Assembly (NCBI GenBank): GCA_947313765.1
Contig: CAMZNQ010000345.1
Span: forward strand, 1-7,260
Source: an uncultured Sulfurovum sp.
GTDB lineage: Bacteria > Campylobacterota > Campylobacteria > Campylobacterales > Sulfurovaceae
Length of the DNA stretch: 7,260 nucleotides
Direction of reading: 5' to 3'
The notes under the pieces are model-generated. The model saw nothing but the letters and a program-made list of their open reading frames with translations, ran no database searches and was not told where the DNA came from. The first letter of the stretch is position 1. Every line of letters starts with the position of its first letter. A program made the position numbers and the translations under genes. Below are positions 1 through 6,132 of this stretch, piece after piece.

Positions 1-600
1 AAAAGATTGAAAAAGTTCAACAGTTAAATTTTCACCATGCATAAAAATTATAATAATAGCTTTACTATATATAGATACATTATGAAAAACAAAAGAACTA
101 CCTGAGTTATGCTCTTTATTTGTTGCTCCTCCACCAAAAATTTTTAGATGTCCAAACTTTGAACCTATTTTATTCATATAACTAGCTGTGTTGTGGTCAT
201 TATAACTAGATAGAATTTGTAAAGCTTTTGTATCTGCTTGTAGATAGTTTTCAATTAATAGAAGGTCGGGTTTAGGCTCTTCTCCTTTAATATAATTTTT
301 ATTTATATCCAATACTAAAGAGGAGATAGTTGAGGATTCAAACTCAATTATGGATATAATAGGTTGAATGTTTAAATCACTAACTCTATGATTTATGAAG
401 CTAGTAAAACTTTGCATTCCAACAATGGTTGCATCTGGAAAATCTTCTTCTAAATTTTTTAATAGCTCTTTTAGTATATTTTTGTCTGAAGATGAGAAGT
501 TTATCTCTATAAGTAGTCTATCGCTATTTTTTATACTGTTCTCTTCTATCCAATCTATAAAATTATTGTGTTGGTCGTAGTAGTGTACAAGTTGTTTCAT
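1..600 (-). CDS. FIST-domain sensory protein, N-terminal 200 residues (partial)
   Basis: This gene is open from an ATG at 598-600 to the window edge with no stop, giving 200 residues, so its 3' end is missing. An in-frame TAA at 610-612 limits upstream extension. A ribosome binding site AAAGG (613-617) overlaps the stop codon of the preceding gene and lies 12 bases from the ATG, which is rather far. The protein reads like a FIST_N sensory domain: an early hydrophobic strand (about 28-35), a FPDATIVG strand (about 54-61) and, near 155-160, the IFGGGAT glycine stretch followed by SGSSFVF and a hydrophobic AIIIIFMHG strand. FIST domains are presumed small-ligand sensors and often precede GGDEF, EAL, histidine kinase or chemoreceptor modules. 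The output domain lies outside the window, so the signalling role is inference. It starts 15 bases after the YggS-family gene and is probably co-transcribed with it. Confidence 0.72.
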   Translation of the reverse strand, partial: MKQLVHYYDQHNNFIDWIEENSIKNSDRLLIEINFSSSDKNILKELLKNLEEDFPDATIVGMQSFTSFINHRVSDLNIQPIISIIEFESSTISSLVLDINKNYIKGEEPKPDLLLIENYLQADTKALQILSSYNDHNTASYMNKIGSKFGHLKIFGGGATNKEHNSGSSFVFHNVSIYSKAIIIIFMHGENLTVELFQSF

Positions 601-615
601 TATATTATATTACCT

Positions 616-1293
616 TTATTTAAAAATTTTTGAGCCAATACGTACAAGATTTGAACCGCAACTAATAGCCAATTCATAATCATTACTCATTCCCATTGAG
701 CATATATATGCTCCATCTTTTTTTACTCTATCATAAATTTTATGAGTTATCTCAAAGCTATCTTGAATAAGCTTTTTATTATCACTATTTGCTCCAATAC
801 TCATTACACCTTTAAGCTCTATTTGAGGGCAAGACTCTTTAATCTCTTGATATATATCAAATGCTTCATCAGATGAAACACCAGATTTACTCTCCTCTTT
901 AGCTGAATTTATCTGAAGTAGACAACTCATCTTTTGATTTTTATTCTCAAGACGTTGATTGAGTGCTTGGGCTAATTTTAGAGAGTCTAGTGATTGAAAT
1001 AGTACAGGGCGTAACTCAATAAGTCTATTTATCTTATTACTCTGTAGGTTGCCAATCATGTGCCACTCTAGTGGTAACTCTTCTAAACTCTTCATACGAC
1101 TATCTAGTTGTTGAACTTGATTCTCCCCAAAGGCTCTTTGACCTAAATGGTAAAGCATCTCTATCTTCTCTTCCTCGGAATATTTACCTACAGCTACCAA
1201 TTTGACAATATGGTGTTCATTTAGAGATACTCTTGCCTCTTCCATATTCCAAATTACTTCATCTAAATTTTTTCTTAACTCTTCTTTTGACAT
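616..1293 (-). CDS. yggS: YggS/PLPBP-family pyridoxal 5'-phosphate homeostasis protein
   Basis: The product is a 225-residue cytosolic single-domain protein of the YggS/PROSC/PipY family. Members bind PLP on an alanine-racemase-like TIM barrel without known enzymatic activity and buffer vitamin B6 and amino-acid pools. Family landmarks run in order: the PLP-binding lysine K37 in LVAVGK, FGEN at 55-58, WHMIGNLQSNK at 77-87, SLDSLKLA near 101-108, EESKSG at 133-138, and SMGMSNDYELAI from 199 followed by the phosphate-binding VRIGSKIF end. Length is normal for the family. The ATG at 1291-1293 has AAAGG at 1300-1304 with a 6-base spacer, adjoining and just touching the rseP stop codon region, so translation is probably coupled to rseP. 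The family assignment is strong. The biological role is taken from the family, and nothing in the sequence points to a specialised function. Confidence 0.93.
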   Translation of the reverse strand: MSKEELRKNLDEVIWNMEEARVSLNEHHIVKLVAVGKYSEEEKIEMLYHLGQRAFGENQVQQLDSRMKSLEELPLEWHMIGNLQSNKINRLIELRPVLFQSLDSLKLAQALNQRLENKNQKMSCLLQINSAKEESKSGVSSDEAFDIYQEIKESCPQIELKGVMSIGANSDNKKLIQDSFEITHKIYDRVKKDGAYICSMGMSNDYELAISCGSNLVRIGSKIFK

Positions 1294-1304
1294 TTTCTAC
1301 CTTT

Positions 1305-2360
1305 CTATTCAAATAATCTATTTATATCATTATATAGTCCCAATAACATCATAGAAAGCAAAATAGCCCATCCAATAACTGTTAGTCTGTACATAATCTC
1401 TTGGTTAGGTTTTCTTTTTGTAACCATCTCATATAGGTTAAATACAATATGTCCACCATCTAGTGCAGGAATAGGGAGAAGATTTAAAACTCCTAAGTTT
1501 ACAGAGATAAGTGCTGTAAAAAATAGAAGAGCAACAAAACCAACACTAGATGCTTTTGCTGTCACATCTACAATGGAGACAACACCACCAAGTTGTTCCA
1601 TAGGAACTAGACCTGATATGAGTTTTTGAAGACCTTTAACAATCAACATTGAAGCATTTTTTGTTTGATTATAGGCATAATCCAACCCATCATTCAATCC
1701 ATAGTGAACTGTTGCGGTACTGTTTAAATCTGGTGTGATTCCAATGATTTTTCTCTCAATAGTCTCATCAAATCTATTTTTAACTCTCTCTACTTTTGGA
1801 GTAACTGTTAAATCTATATAACTATTCTCTCTAAGAATTGTTAGTTGGAGATTTGTAGAGCTTTTTTGAATCTCGTCTCCTATCTCTTCCCAATATTTAA
1901 TATTATCTCCATTGACTTGGACAATTCTATCTCCTATATGAACTCCTGCTGTGTAGGCTGGTTGTGTGCTGTTTACATCTCCTACTACAGCTAATAGTTT
2001 TGGAACGCCTATAAAGGAGATAGATAGATATATTAAAAATGCTAATAGAAAGTTTGCAAATGGACCTGCTAAAAGGATTATAATCCTCTGCCAAGGTTTT
2101 TTTATATTATATGAGTCCTCATCATACGATACAAAATTTGGGTTTGAGTCATCTTGACCCTTCATCTTTACATATCCACCAAGAGGAATCATAGATATAC
2201 TCCACTCTGTTTTTCCTATCTTTTTTGTAAATAGTCTCTTTCCAAATCCAATACTAAAAACATCTACTTGAACGCCAAAAAAACGTGCTGCAGTAAAGTG
2301 TCCTAATTCATGAAAAAATATGAGAAATGATAATATTAATAATGCTGTGAAAATACCCAC
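1305..2360 (-). CDS. rseP: Site-2 intramembrane zinc metalloprotease RseP (GTG start)
   Basis: The 351-residue membrane protein is a site-2 protease (M50), which cleaves substrates within the inner membrane. The first helix holds the zinc motif HELGH at residues 17-21. The GFGK and GGYVKMKG stretches (38-41, 61-68) are typical of the family. A membrane segment lies near 93-119, a single PDZ domain spans about 123-190, and the second catalytic motif NLLPIPALDGG (293-303, with D301 as third zinc ligand) sits in a helix, followed by a C-terminal helix. It is shorter than the E. coli enzyme of about 450 residues because it has one PDZ domain, common outside Gammaproteobacteria. The start codon is GTG, supported by AGGA at 2367-2370 six bases upstream and an in-frame TAA 21 bases upstream that excludes a longer form. 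Campylobacterota generally lack the sigma-E/RseA pathway, so targets are probably other membrane proteins or signal-peptide remnants. That last point is inference. Confidence 0.95.
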   Translation of the reverse strand: MGIFTALLILSFLIFFHELGHFTAARFFGVQVDVFSIGFGKRLFTKKIGKTEWSISMIPLGGYVKMKGQDDSNPNFVSYDEDSYNIKKPWQRIIILLAGPFANFLLAFLIYLSISFIGVPKLLAVVGDVNSTQPAYTAGVHIGDRIVQVNGDNIKYWEEIGDEIQKSSTNLQLTILRENSYIDLTVTPKVERVKNRFDETIERKIIGITPDLNSTATVHYGLNDGLDYAYNQTKNASMLIVKGLQKLISGLVPMEQLGGVVSIVDVTAKASSVGFVALLFFTALISVNLGVLNLLPIPALDGGHIVFNLYEMVTKRKPNQEIMYRLTVIGWAILLSMMLLGLYNDINRLFE

Positions 2361-2370
2361 TAAATATCCT
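2361..2370 (-). promoter_or_regulatory. Ribosome binding site that fixes the GTG start of rseP
   Basis: On the minus strand, TAGGATATTTA immediately precedes GTG. The AGGA core (2367-2370) is six bases from the codon. No in-frame ATG lies between the upstream TAA and this GTG, and the HELGH motif begins only 16 residues in, so a downstream start would remove the catalytic helix. Confidence 0.75.
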
Positions 2371-2385
2371 AAGTTTTTTTAAAGA

Positions 2386-2394
2386 ATTATAGCA
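2386..2394 (-). promoter_or_regulatory. Predicted extended -10 promoter for rseP and the genes after it
   Basis: The 49-bp gap between pgsA and rseP contains TGCTATAAT on the minus strand, a perfect TATAAT preceded by the TGn extension. The sequence upstream, inside the end of pgsA, is AT-rich with T-runs and has no convincing -35 box, as is usual for the vegetative promoters of Campylobacterota. The expected start point is near 2379, leaving a leader of about 20 bases. The site would let rseP, the YggS-family gene and the FIST gene be expressed separately from the upstream genes. Confidence 0.55.
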
Positions 2395-2409
2395 GGGTAT
2401 CTTTATAGT

Positions 2410-2967
2410 TTACATTTTAACATTTTTAAAAAACTCTCTTACATATTCATAGCCTGAGTAGAGTGTAAGAGCAACAGCAATCCAGAGAAGAGCATCTCCA
2501 CCATACCACCCCATTAGTAGAAAACCTATGGCAACCATTTGAGCTACAGTTTTGACCTTACCCATCCATGAGGCTGATATATCAATTCCCTCTGCAACAG
2601 CTGAAACACGAAGTCCTGTAATAAATAGCTCTCTTGTAATAATTAAAAATATAGCCCAAGGAGAGGCACTACCTTGCATCATTAATCCTAAAAAACCTGC
2701 TAATGTTAACATCTTGTCTGCTAAAGGGTCAAGGATTGAACCCATTAGTGTAATTTGATTAAAAGTACGAGCTATGTACCCATCAAAAAAGTCTGTTGCA
2801 CTTGCTAGAACAAAGATAAATCCAGCAAAATAGTTTAGCCATGATTTGTGGATTCCTTCAAATATGTATGAGTCTTGATTTACTAAAAGTAAAAACATAA
2901 CAGGTGCGAGAAGAAGACGGATAAAGGCTAGGATATTTGGTATATTTACGATTTTGTTGTTTTGCAT
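2410..2967 (-). CDS. pgsA: CDP-diacylglycerol--glycerol-3-phosphate 3-phosphatidyltransferase
   Basis: This 185-residue polytopic inner-membrane enzyme joins CDP-diacylglycerol to glycerol-3-phosphate, giving phosphatidylglycerol phosphate, the committed step to phosphatidylglycerol and cardiolipin. The complete CDP-alcohol phosphotransferase signature D-x2-DG-x2-AR-x8-G-x3-D-x3-D is present: D59, D62-G63, A66-R67, G76, D80 and D84. The N-terminal NIPNILAFIRLLLAP is typical of PgsA and supports this substrate over phosphatidylserine or choline relatives. Hydrophobic segments lie near 14-29, 43-58, 86-96, 103-113 and two more toward the C-terminus. Length is standard. The ATG has AAGGA at 2977-2981 with a 9-base spacer. 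Upstream is a 68-bp gap after the SDR gene, containing a GC-rich stem-loop. PgsA also fits its neighbourhood, because phosphatidylglycerol is the lipid donor for lipoprotein maturation and RseP acts in the same membrane. Confidence 0.95.
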   Translation of the reverse strand: MQNNKIVNIPNILAFIRLLLAPVMFLLLVNQDSYIFEGIHKSWLNYFAGFIFVLASATDFFDGYIARTFNQITLMGSILDPLADKMLTLAGFLGLMMQGSASPWAIFLIITRELFITGLRVSAVAEGIDISASWMGKVKTVAQMVAIGFLLMGWYGGDALLWIAVALTLYSGYEYVREFFKNVKM

Positions 2968-3007
2968 TGAAATTATTCCTTAAAATATTTGGAATGGAGA
3001 TATATTA

Positions 3008-3027
3008 TCGGGGTAAGGATACCCCGA
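3008..3027 (-). repeat. GC-rich perfect inverted repeat (8-bp stem, 4-base loop) between the SDR gene and pgsA
   Basis: The arms TCGGGGTA (3008-3015) and TACCCCGA (3020-3027) are exact reverse complements separated by AGGA. The block stands out from its AT-rich surroundings. On the transcribed strand the hairpin is followed by GATAATATATC, not a run of T, so it is unlikely to be an intrinsic terminator. It begins 8 bases after the SDR stop codon and ends about 40 bases before the pgsA start. It could protect or separate the two coding parts of a shared mRNA, or be a copy of an interspersed palindromic element. Neither can be decided here. Confidence 0.8.
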
Positions 3028-3035
3028 CCTACGGT

Positions 3036-3815
3036 TTAACGGAAAGTTGTTCCACCGTCAACTACAAGTGTTTGACCTGTAATCCAAGATGCTTCATCTG
3101 TACACAAAAAGTAGACAGCACCTGCCAAATCTTCAGGATTTCCCATTCTATTGACAGCAGAACGTTTAATGGTCTCTGCTTTTACCTCTTCATAGTTTGT
3201 AAATGCTTTTAGTGCATCTGTATCAATAGGCCCACCTGAAACAGCATTTACTCTAATTCCCATCTCTCCTAGTTCAACAGCAGCATAACGGCTCATAGCC
3301 TCAACAGCTGCTTTATTTGTTCCATGACCTGCATAGTTATCAATATAGATGAGGTTTCCAGTTGAACTAAGTGTAACAATAGCTCCTCCACCAACTTTCT
3401 CCATACGCTTTGCAGACTCTTGTGAACCACTTACAAATGCTCCAACAGTTGCTGTGTAGATATTTGTTAACCCTTTTTTAGGGCGTAAACGCATAAATTT
3501 ACCATATCCACCAACAACAGGACGACCATAAATCATGGCATTAGAGACAAAGAAGTCAACTCTGTCAAAATCTTTATCTATCTCTAAGAATAGTGGTTTA
3601 AATTCATCAAGTTCTAAAATATTTAGAGGATAGGCACGAGCTTTAATTCCATATTTAGATTCTAAATCAGAGGCAATCTCATTTGCAATATCTCTGTTTG
3701 AGTTATAGGTAAAGGCAACATTTACCCCCTCACTTGCAAATTTTTCAGCTACTGCTTTACCAATTCCTTTAGTTGCACCTGTAATAACTACTGTTTTACC
3801 TTTATTACTAGACAT
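3036..3815 (-). CDS. FabL-like SDR, probable NAD(P)H enoyl-[acyl-carrier-protein] reductase
   Basis: The 259-residue cytosolic short-chain dehydrogenase/reductase has the cofactor motif TGATKGIG at 12-19, VSNA at 90-93 in place of NNAG, S150/S151, and a C-terminal GQTLVVDGG. The catalytic tyrosine and lysine are Y161 and K168, the Y-x6-K spacing of enoyl-ACP reductases. The position where a classical SDR would have tyrosine (Y-x3-K) is H164. NAVSGGPIDTDALKAF (190-205) and the VEAMSRYAAVEL stretch closely resemble Bacillus subtilis FabL as I remember it. The loop after VSNA (about 96-118, rich in G, K and R) appears several residues longer than in FabL. The predicted reaction is the last reduction of fatty-acid elongation. 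Orthologs in this gene order have been labelled 7-alpha-hydroxysteroid dehydrogenase or generic oxidoreductase, which the missing Y-x3-K argues against. The ATG directly abuts the dapA stop. The SDR family is certain; the enoyl substrate is an inference. Confidence 0.85.
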   Translation of the reverse strand: MSSNKGKTVVITGATKGIGKAVAEKFASEGVNVAFTYNSNRDIANEIASDLESKYGIKARAYPLNILELDEFKPLFLEIDKDFDRVDFFVSNAMIYGRPVVGGYGKFMRLRPKKGLTNIYTATVGAFVSGSQESAKRMEKVGGGAIVTLSSTGNLIYIDNYAGHGTNKAAVEAMSRYAAVELGEMGIRVNAVSGGPIDTDALKAFTNYEEVKAETIKRSAVNRMGNPEDLAGAVYFLCTDEASWITGQTLVVDGGTTFR

Positions 3816-3825
3816 TTAAGCTCCT
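3816..3825 (-). promoter_or_regulatory. Ribosome binding site of the SDR gene inside the dapA end
   Basis: AGGAG (3821-3825) forms part of the last dapA codons and stands five bases from the SDR ATG, with the dapA TAA directly touching that ATG. This arrangement favours translational coupling or re-initiation and leaves no room for a promoter. Confidence 0.8.
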
Positions 3826-4709
3826 ACTATATTGTAATTTTTCATAACATCTTCTATCTTCTTCATATTCTCAAGAGATGGAGGAACAAGAGGTAATCTA
3901 TACTCTAATCTATCAATCAATCCTGCAATATACATTGCAGCTTTAATTGGAATAGGATTACTTTCACAGAACATTACCTTATTGATATTATATAGTTTAT
4001 CATTAATCTCTTTTGATTCTTTAAATTTACCACTCAATGCTAGATGTACAAGTTTAGATTTCATATCGGGCAATAGGTTTGATGTTACAGAGGTAATTCC
4101 TTTTCCTCCATTTGCTAAGATTGGGTAGTCTATGGCATCATCTCCAGAGAATAGATATAGGTCAGGACGTTTTGAGAGTAGCTCAACACTTCTCTCAATT
4201 GAGCCTGTTGCCTCTTTAATCCCATAAATATTAGGAACATCATCAAATAGTCTACATACAGTATCTGCTAAGATGTCAACACCTGTTCTTCCTGGAACAT
4301 TATATAGCATAAACGGAAGTTCAACAGCAGTTGCAATAGCTTTATAGTGTTGATAGAGACCCTCTTGGCTTGGTTTGTTATAGTATGGACTTACTGAAAA
4401 TATGGCATCTACACCACAATTTTGGGCATGTTTTGCAATCTCTATCGCCTCATGAGTGGCATTACTTCCTGCACCTGCAAGAACTTTTGTCTCTGTACCT
4501 TTACAAACTTCAACAGCTATCTCAATGCAACGTTTATGTTCATCATGAGTTAGTGTAGCACTCTCCCCTGTTGTTCCCACAGGGCAGATGGCATCAATCC
4601 CATGTCTAATTTGTCGTTCAATTAATTTTGCAAAAGTTGCTTCATCTAGTTTTCCATCTTTAAATGGGGTAATCAGTGCTGTTGTTGCTCCTGAAATTAA
4701 ATTACTCAT
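3816..4709 (-). CDS. dapA: 4-hydroxy-tetrahydrodipicolinate synthase
   Basis: This 297-residue cytosolic TIM-barrel enzyme condenses pyruvate with aspartate semialdehyde, the first committed step to diaminopimelate (peptidoglycan) and lysine. The Schiff-base lysine is K165 in YGIKEATGS. The proton-relay residues T47, Y110 and Y136 are present, as are GTTGE at 45-49 and the substrate-binding R141 in YNVPGRTG. Residues lining the lysine feedback site of the E. coli enzyme are retained at the matching places: S50, A51, H55, H58, N83, E87 and Y109. Lysine inhibition is therefore predicted. Length is typical. The ATG at 4707-4709 has AGGA at 4718-4721, eight bases away and inside the M16 gene. The two genes overlap by 8 bases, so they are almost certainly co-transcribed. 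KDPG aldolase and N-acetylneuraminate lyase are relatives, but the GTTGESATL motif and feedback-site residues favour DapA. Confidence 0.96.
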   Translation of the reverse strand: MSNLISGATTALITPFKDGKLDEATFAKLIERQIRHGIDAICPVGTTGESATLTHDEHKRCIEIAVEVCKGTETKVLAGAGSNATHEAIEIAKHAQNCGVDAIFSVSPYYNKPSQEGLYQHYKAIATAVELPFMLYNVPGRTGVDILADTVCRLFDDVPNIYGIKEATGSIERSVELLSKRPDLYLFSGDDAIDYPILANGGKGITSVTSNLLPDMKSKLVHLALSGKFKESKEINDKLYNINKVMFCESNPIPIKAAMYIAGLIDRLEYRLPLVPPSLENMKKIEDVMKNYNIVGA

Positions 4710-6033
4710 CTCTTTTTTCCTGTTTATCTGATTTTCTTAATATCAAGGTTGTTGATAATTCATCATTAAAATATTTATTTGCTATTTTAGTAACTAATTT
4801 AGGTGTAATTTTAGCTAAATTCTCTTCATATTTAAGTAAAGGTTCTAAATTTCCACGCACTATGTAACTTCCAAAAAGAGAGCTAAGATTTGCAGAATCT
4901 TCTATTGAGTATATAAAATCAGATTTTGCATTAATAATAACTTTATCAATCTCCTCTTTTGTTACATCTCCTGATTTTAATCTATCTATCTCTATATGAA
5001 TATCTTTTTCTAAATCTTCTATTTTTACATTAGGGTTAGCTATACCCATAAATAGAAATACTCCATCATCTGTAAGCTCCATGTTATAAGCATATATACT
5101 ATTTGCCATCTGTTTTTTATCTACAATCTCTTTATGAAGACGGCTACTTCTTCCAGATGATAAAATCTCTGAAATTGCAGATAGAACTACTTGGTCTTCA
5201 TGTTCATAGTTTGGAATAGGATATGCAATAGCTATGGTATCTACACTATTGTTATCTTTATGTAAAATCTGTCTTATTGAACCATCACGTTTTGGTTCAA
5301 CAGGATTTATTGTAGGAACTTTGTGTCTATTTTTTATCTTTCCAAACTTCTCTTGGGCAATTTTAAAAACCTCTTTTTCATCAATATCTCCTGTTACAAT
5401 CAATATAGCATTATTTGGTTGATAGTATTTTGAGTGAAACTCCTTAATATCATCAATTGTCCATGTTTGAATATCATTCATAAATCCAATTGGAGTCCAG
5501 TGGTAGGGGTGAGATACATAGTGGGTGTTAAATAGTCTAAAGTATAGGTATCCAATTGGAGGATTGTCTGTGCGAACCCTTCTCTCTTCTGCTACTACAT
5601 TACGCTCTACTTGAAACTCCTCATCTTTTAAGTTTAAGTTCTCCATAAGCTCTGCAAATAGACCAACTGAAGTCTCTAAGTTTTTAGAAGATGATTTAAT
5701 GAAATAGTGTGTATAGTCAAAAGAGGTTGAGGCATTATTTATGCCACCTTTTGATTTTACAATCTCATCAAACTCTCCAGCTTTAAGATTTTTTGTAGAT
5801 TTAAAGTTTAAATGCTCAAGCATGTGAGCTATTCCACTCTTTCCCATAACTTCATTACGAGAGCCTACTTTATAAAATATATCAGTTGTAATAACATCTG
5901 AACCATTTTTCATTGGTATAACAACAATCTCTAAGTTGTTATCAAGCGTTTTTGTATAGTGTTTTGGTAATGAATTTGCCATTAATAGTCCTATTGTACT
6001 TAATATAGTTAATATAACTCTCTTTATTATCAT
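4702..6033 (-). CDS. Secreted M16-family zinc metallopeptidase (PqqL/YmxG-like)
   Basis: The product is 443 residues from the ATG at 6031-6033. A TTG directly upstream (6034-6036) is also in frame and sits at a better distance (9 against 12 bases) from the AGAGG at 6046-6050, so the start may be one codon longer. The N-terminus looks like a Sec signal peptide: lysine and arginine at 4-5, a hydrophobic core, and probable cleavage after LLMA near residue 19, which implies periplasmic action. The inverted zinc motif is H70-MLE-H74 with E150 in NVVAEE as third ligand, in a Peptidase_M16 domain of about 30-177. An M16_C domain with GRSSRL (294-299) follows. One N/C pair is half the length of pitrilysin, so the enzyme probably works as a dimer. 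Physiological substrates are unknown; there is nothing in the neighbourhood to suggest PQQ biosynthesis, despite the 'pqqE' label used for some orthologs. Confidence 0.92.
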   Translation of the reverse strand: MIIKRVILTILSTIGLLMANSLPKHYTKTLDNNLEIVVIPMKNGSDVITTDIFYKVGSRNEVMGKSGIAHMLEHLNFKSTKNLKAGEFDEIVKSKGGINNASTSFDYTHYFIKSSSKNLETSVGLFAELMENLNLKDEEFQVERNVVAEERRVRTDNPPIGYLYFRLFNTHYVSHPYHWTPIGFMNDIQTWTIDDIKEFHSKYYQPNNAILIVTGDIDEKEVFKIAQEKFGKIKNRHKVPTINPVEPKRDGSIRQILHKDNNSVDTIAIAYPIPNYEHEDQVVLSAISEILSSGRSSRLHKEIVDKKQMANSIYAYNMELTDDGVFLFMGIANPNVKIEDLEKDIHIEIDRLKSGDVTKEEIDKVIINAKSDFIYSIEDSANLSSLFGSYIVRGNLEPLLKYEENLAKITPKLVTKIANKYFNDELSTTLILRKSDKQEKRDE

Positions 6034-6067
6034 CAAATTGGTAATCCTCTGCAGTTTTAAAGGTGCT

Positions 6068-6073
6068 ATTTTA
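6068..6073 (-). promoter_or_regulatory. Weak candidate -10 box ahead of the M16 gene
   Basis: The 96-bp gap between pyrD and the M16 gene (6034/6037-6132) is very AT-rich. It contains TAAAAT (five of six matches to TATAAT) preceded by a T-run, TTTTTAAGA, on the minus strand. The predicted start point is near 6061, about 28 bases before the ATG. No -35 box is at the right distance and no stem-loop with a T-tract closes pyrD, so read-through from pyrD is also likely. In so AT-rich a gap such a match may be accidental. Confidence 0.35.
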
Positions 6074-6132
6074 TCTTAAAAATATTAAATATTAGTTCTA
6101 CTTAAAATTTCAACTATTTATAGGTTATGGTT

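Noticed and set aside
395..580. A 61-codon plus-strand open frame opposite the partial FIST gene.
   Set aside because: The minus strand here is open for 200 codons with recognisable domain features and a ribosome binding site. The plus-strand frame has low-complexity Ser/Phe content typical of a shadow.
2977..3000. A short pairing, ATTCC with GGAAT, that could hide the pgsA ribosome binding site.
   Set aside because: Only five pairs, mostly A-U, around an 11-base loop are possible, too weak to credit without conservation. Such matches are frequent in AT-rich gaps.
3002..3007. GATAAT-like sequence just after the hairpin as a pgsA promoter.
   Set aside because: It misses the first base of TATAAT, is preceded by GC-rich rather than T-rich DNA, and has no -35 box. 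Read-through from the SDR gene is a simpler explanation.
3008..3027. Reading the GC-rich hairpin as a rho-independent terminator of the upstream genes.
   Set aside because: On the minus strand it is followed by GATAATATATC rather than a run of T, and on the plus strand by CCTACGG, so neither direction has the required tract.
2937..3212. A 91-codon open frame on the plus strand over the pgsA/SDR junction.
   Set aside because: It runs antisense to two well-supported genes and reads through the GC-rich hairpin. The protein resembles no family I know, and its frame is explained by chance in the coding shadow.
1305..6036. A new proteolytic defence or signalling system formed by the two metalloproteases M16 and RseP.
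   Set aside because: Both are widespread housekeeping families, they are separated by three metabolic genes, and the order matches the conserved core arrangement of the phylum. Nothing suggests a linked novel system.
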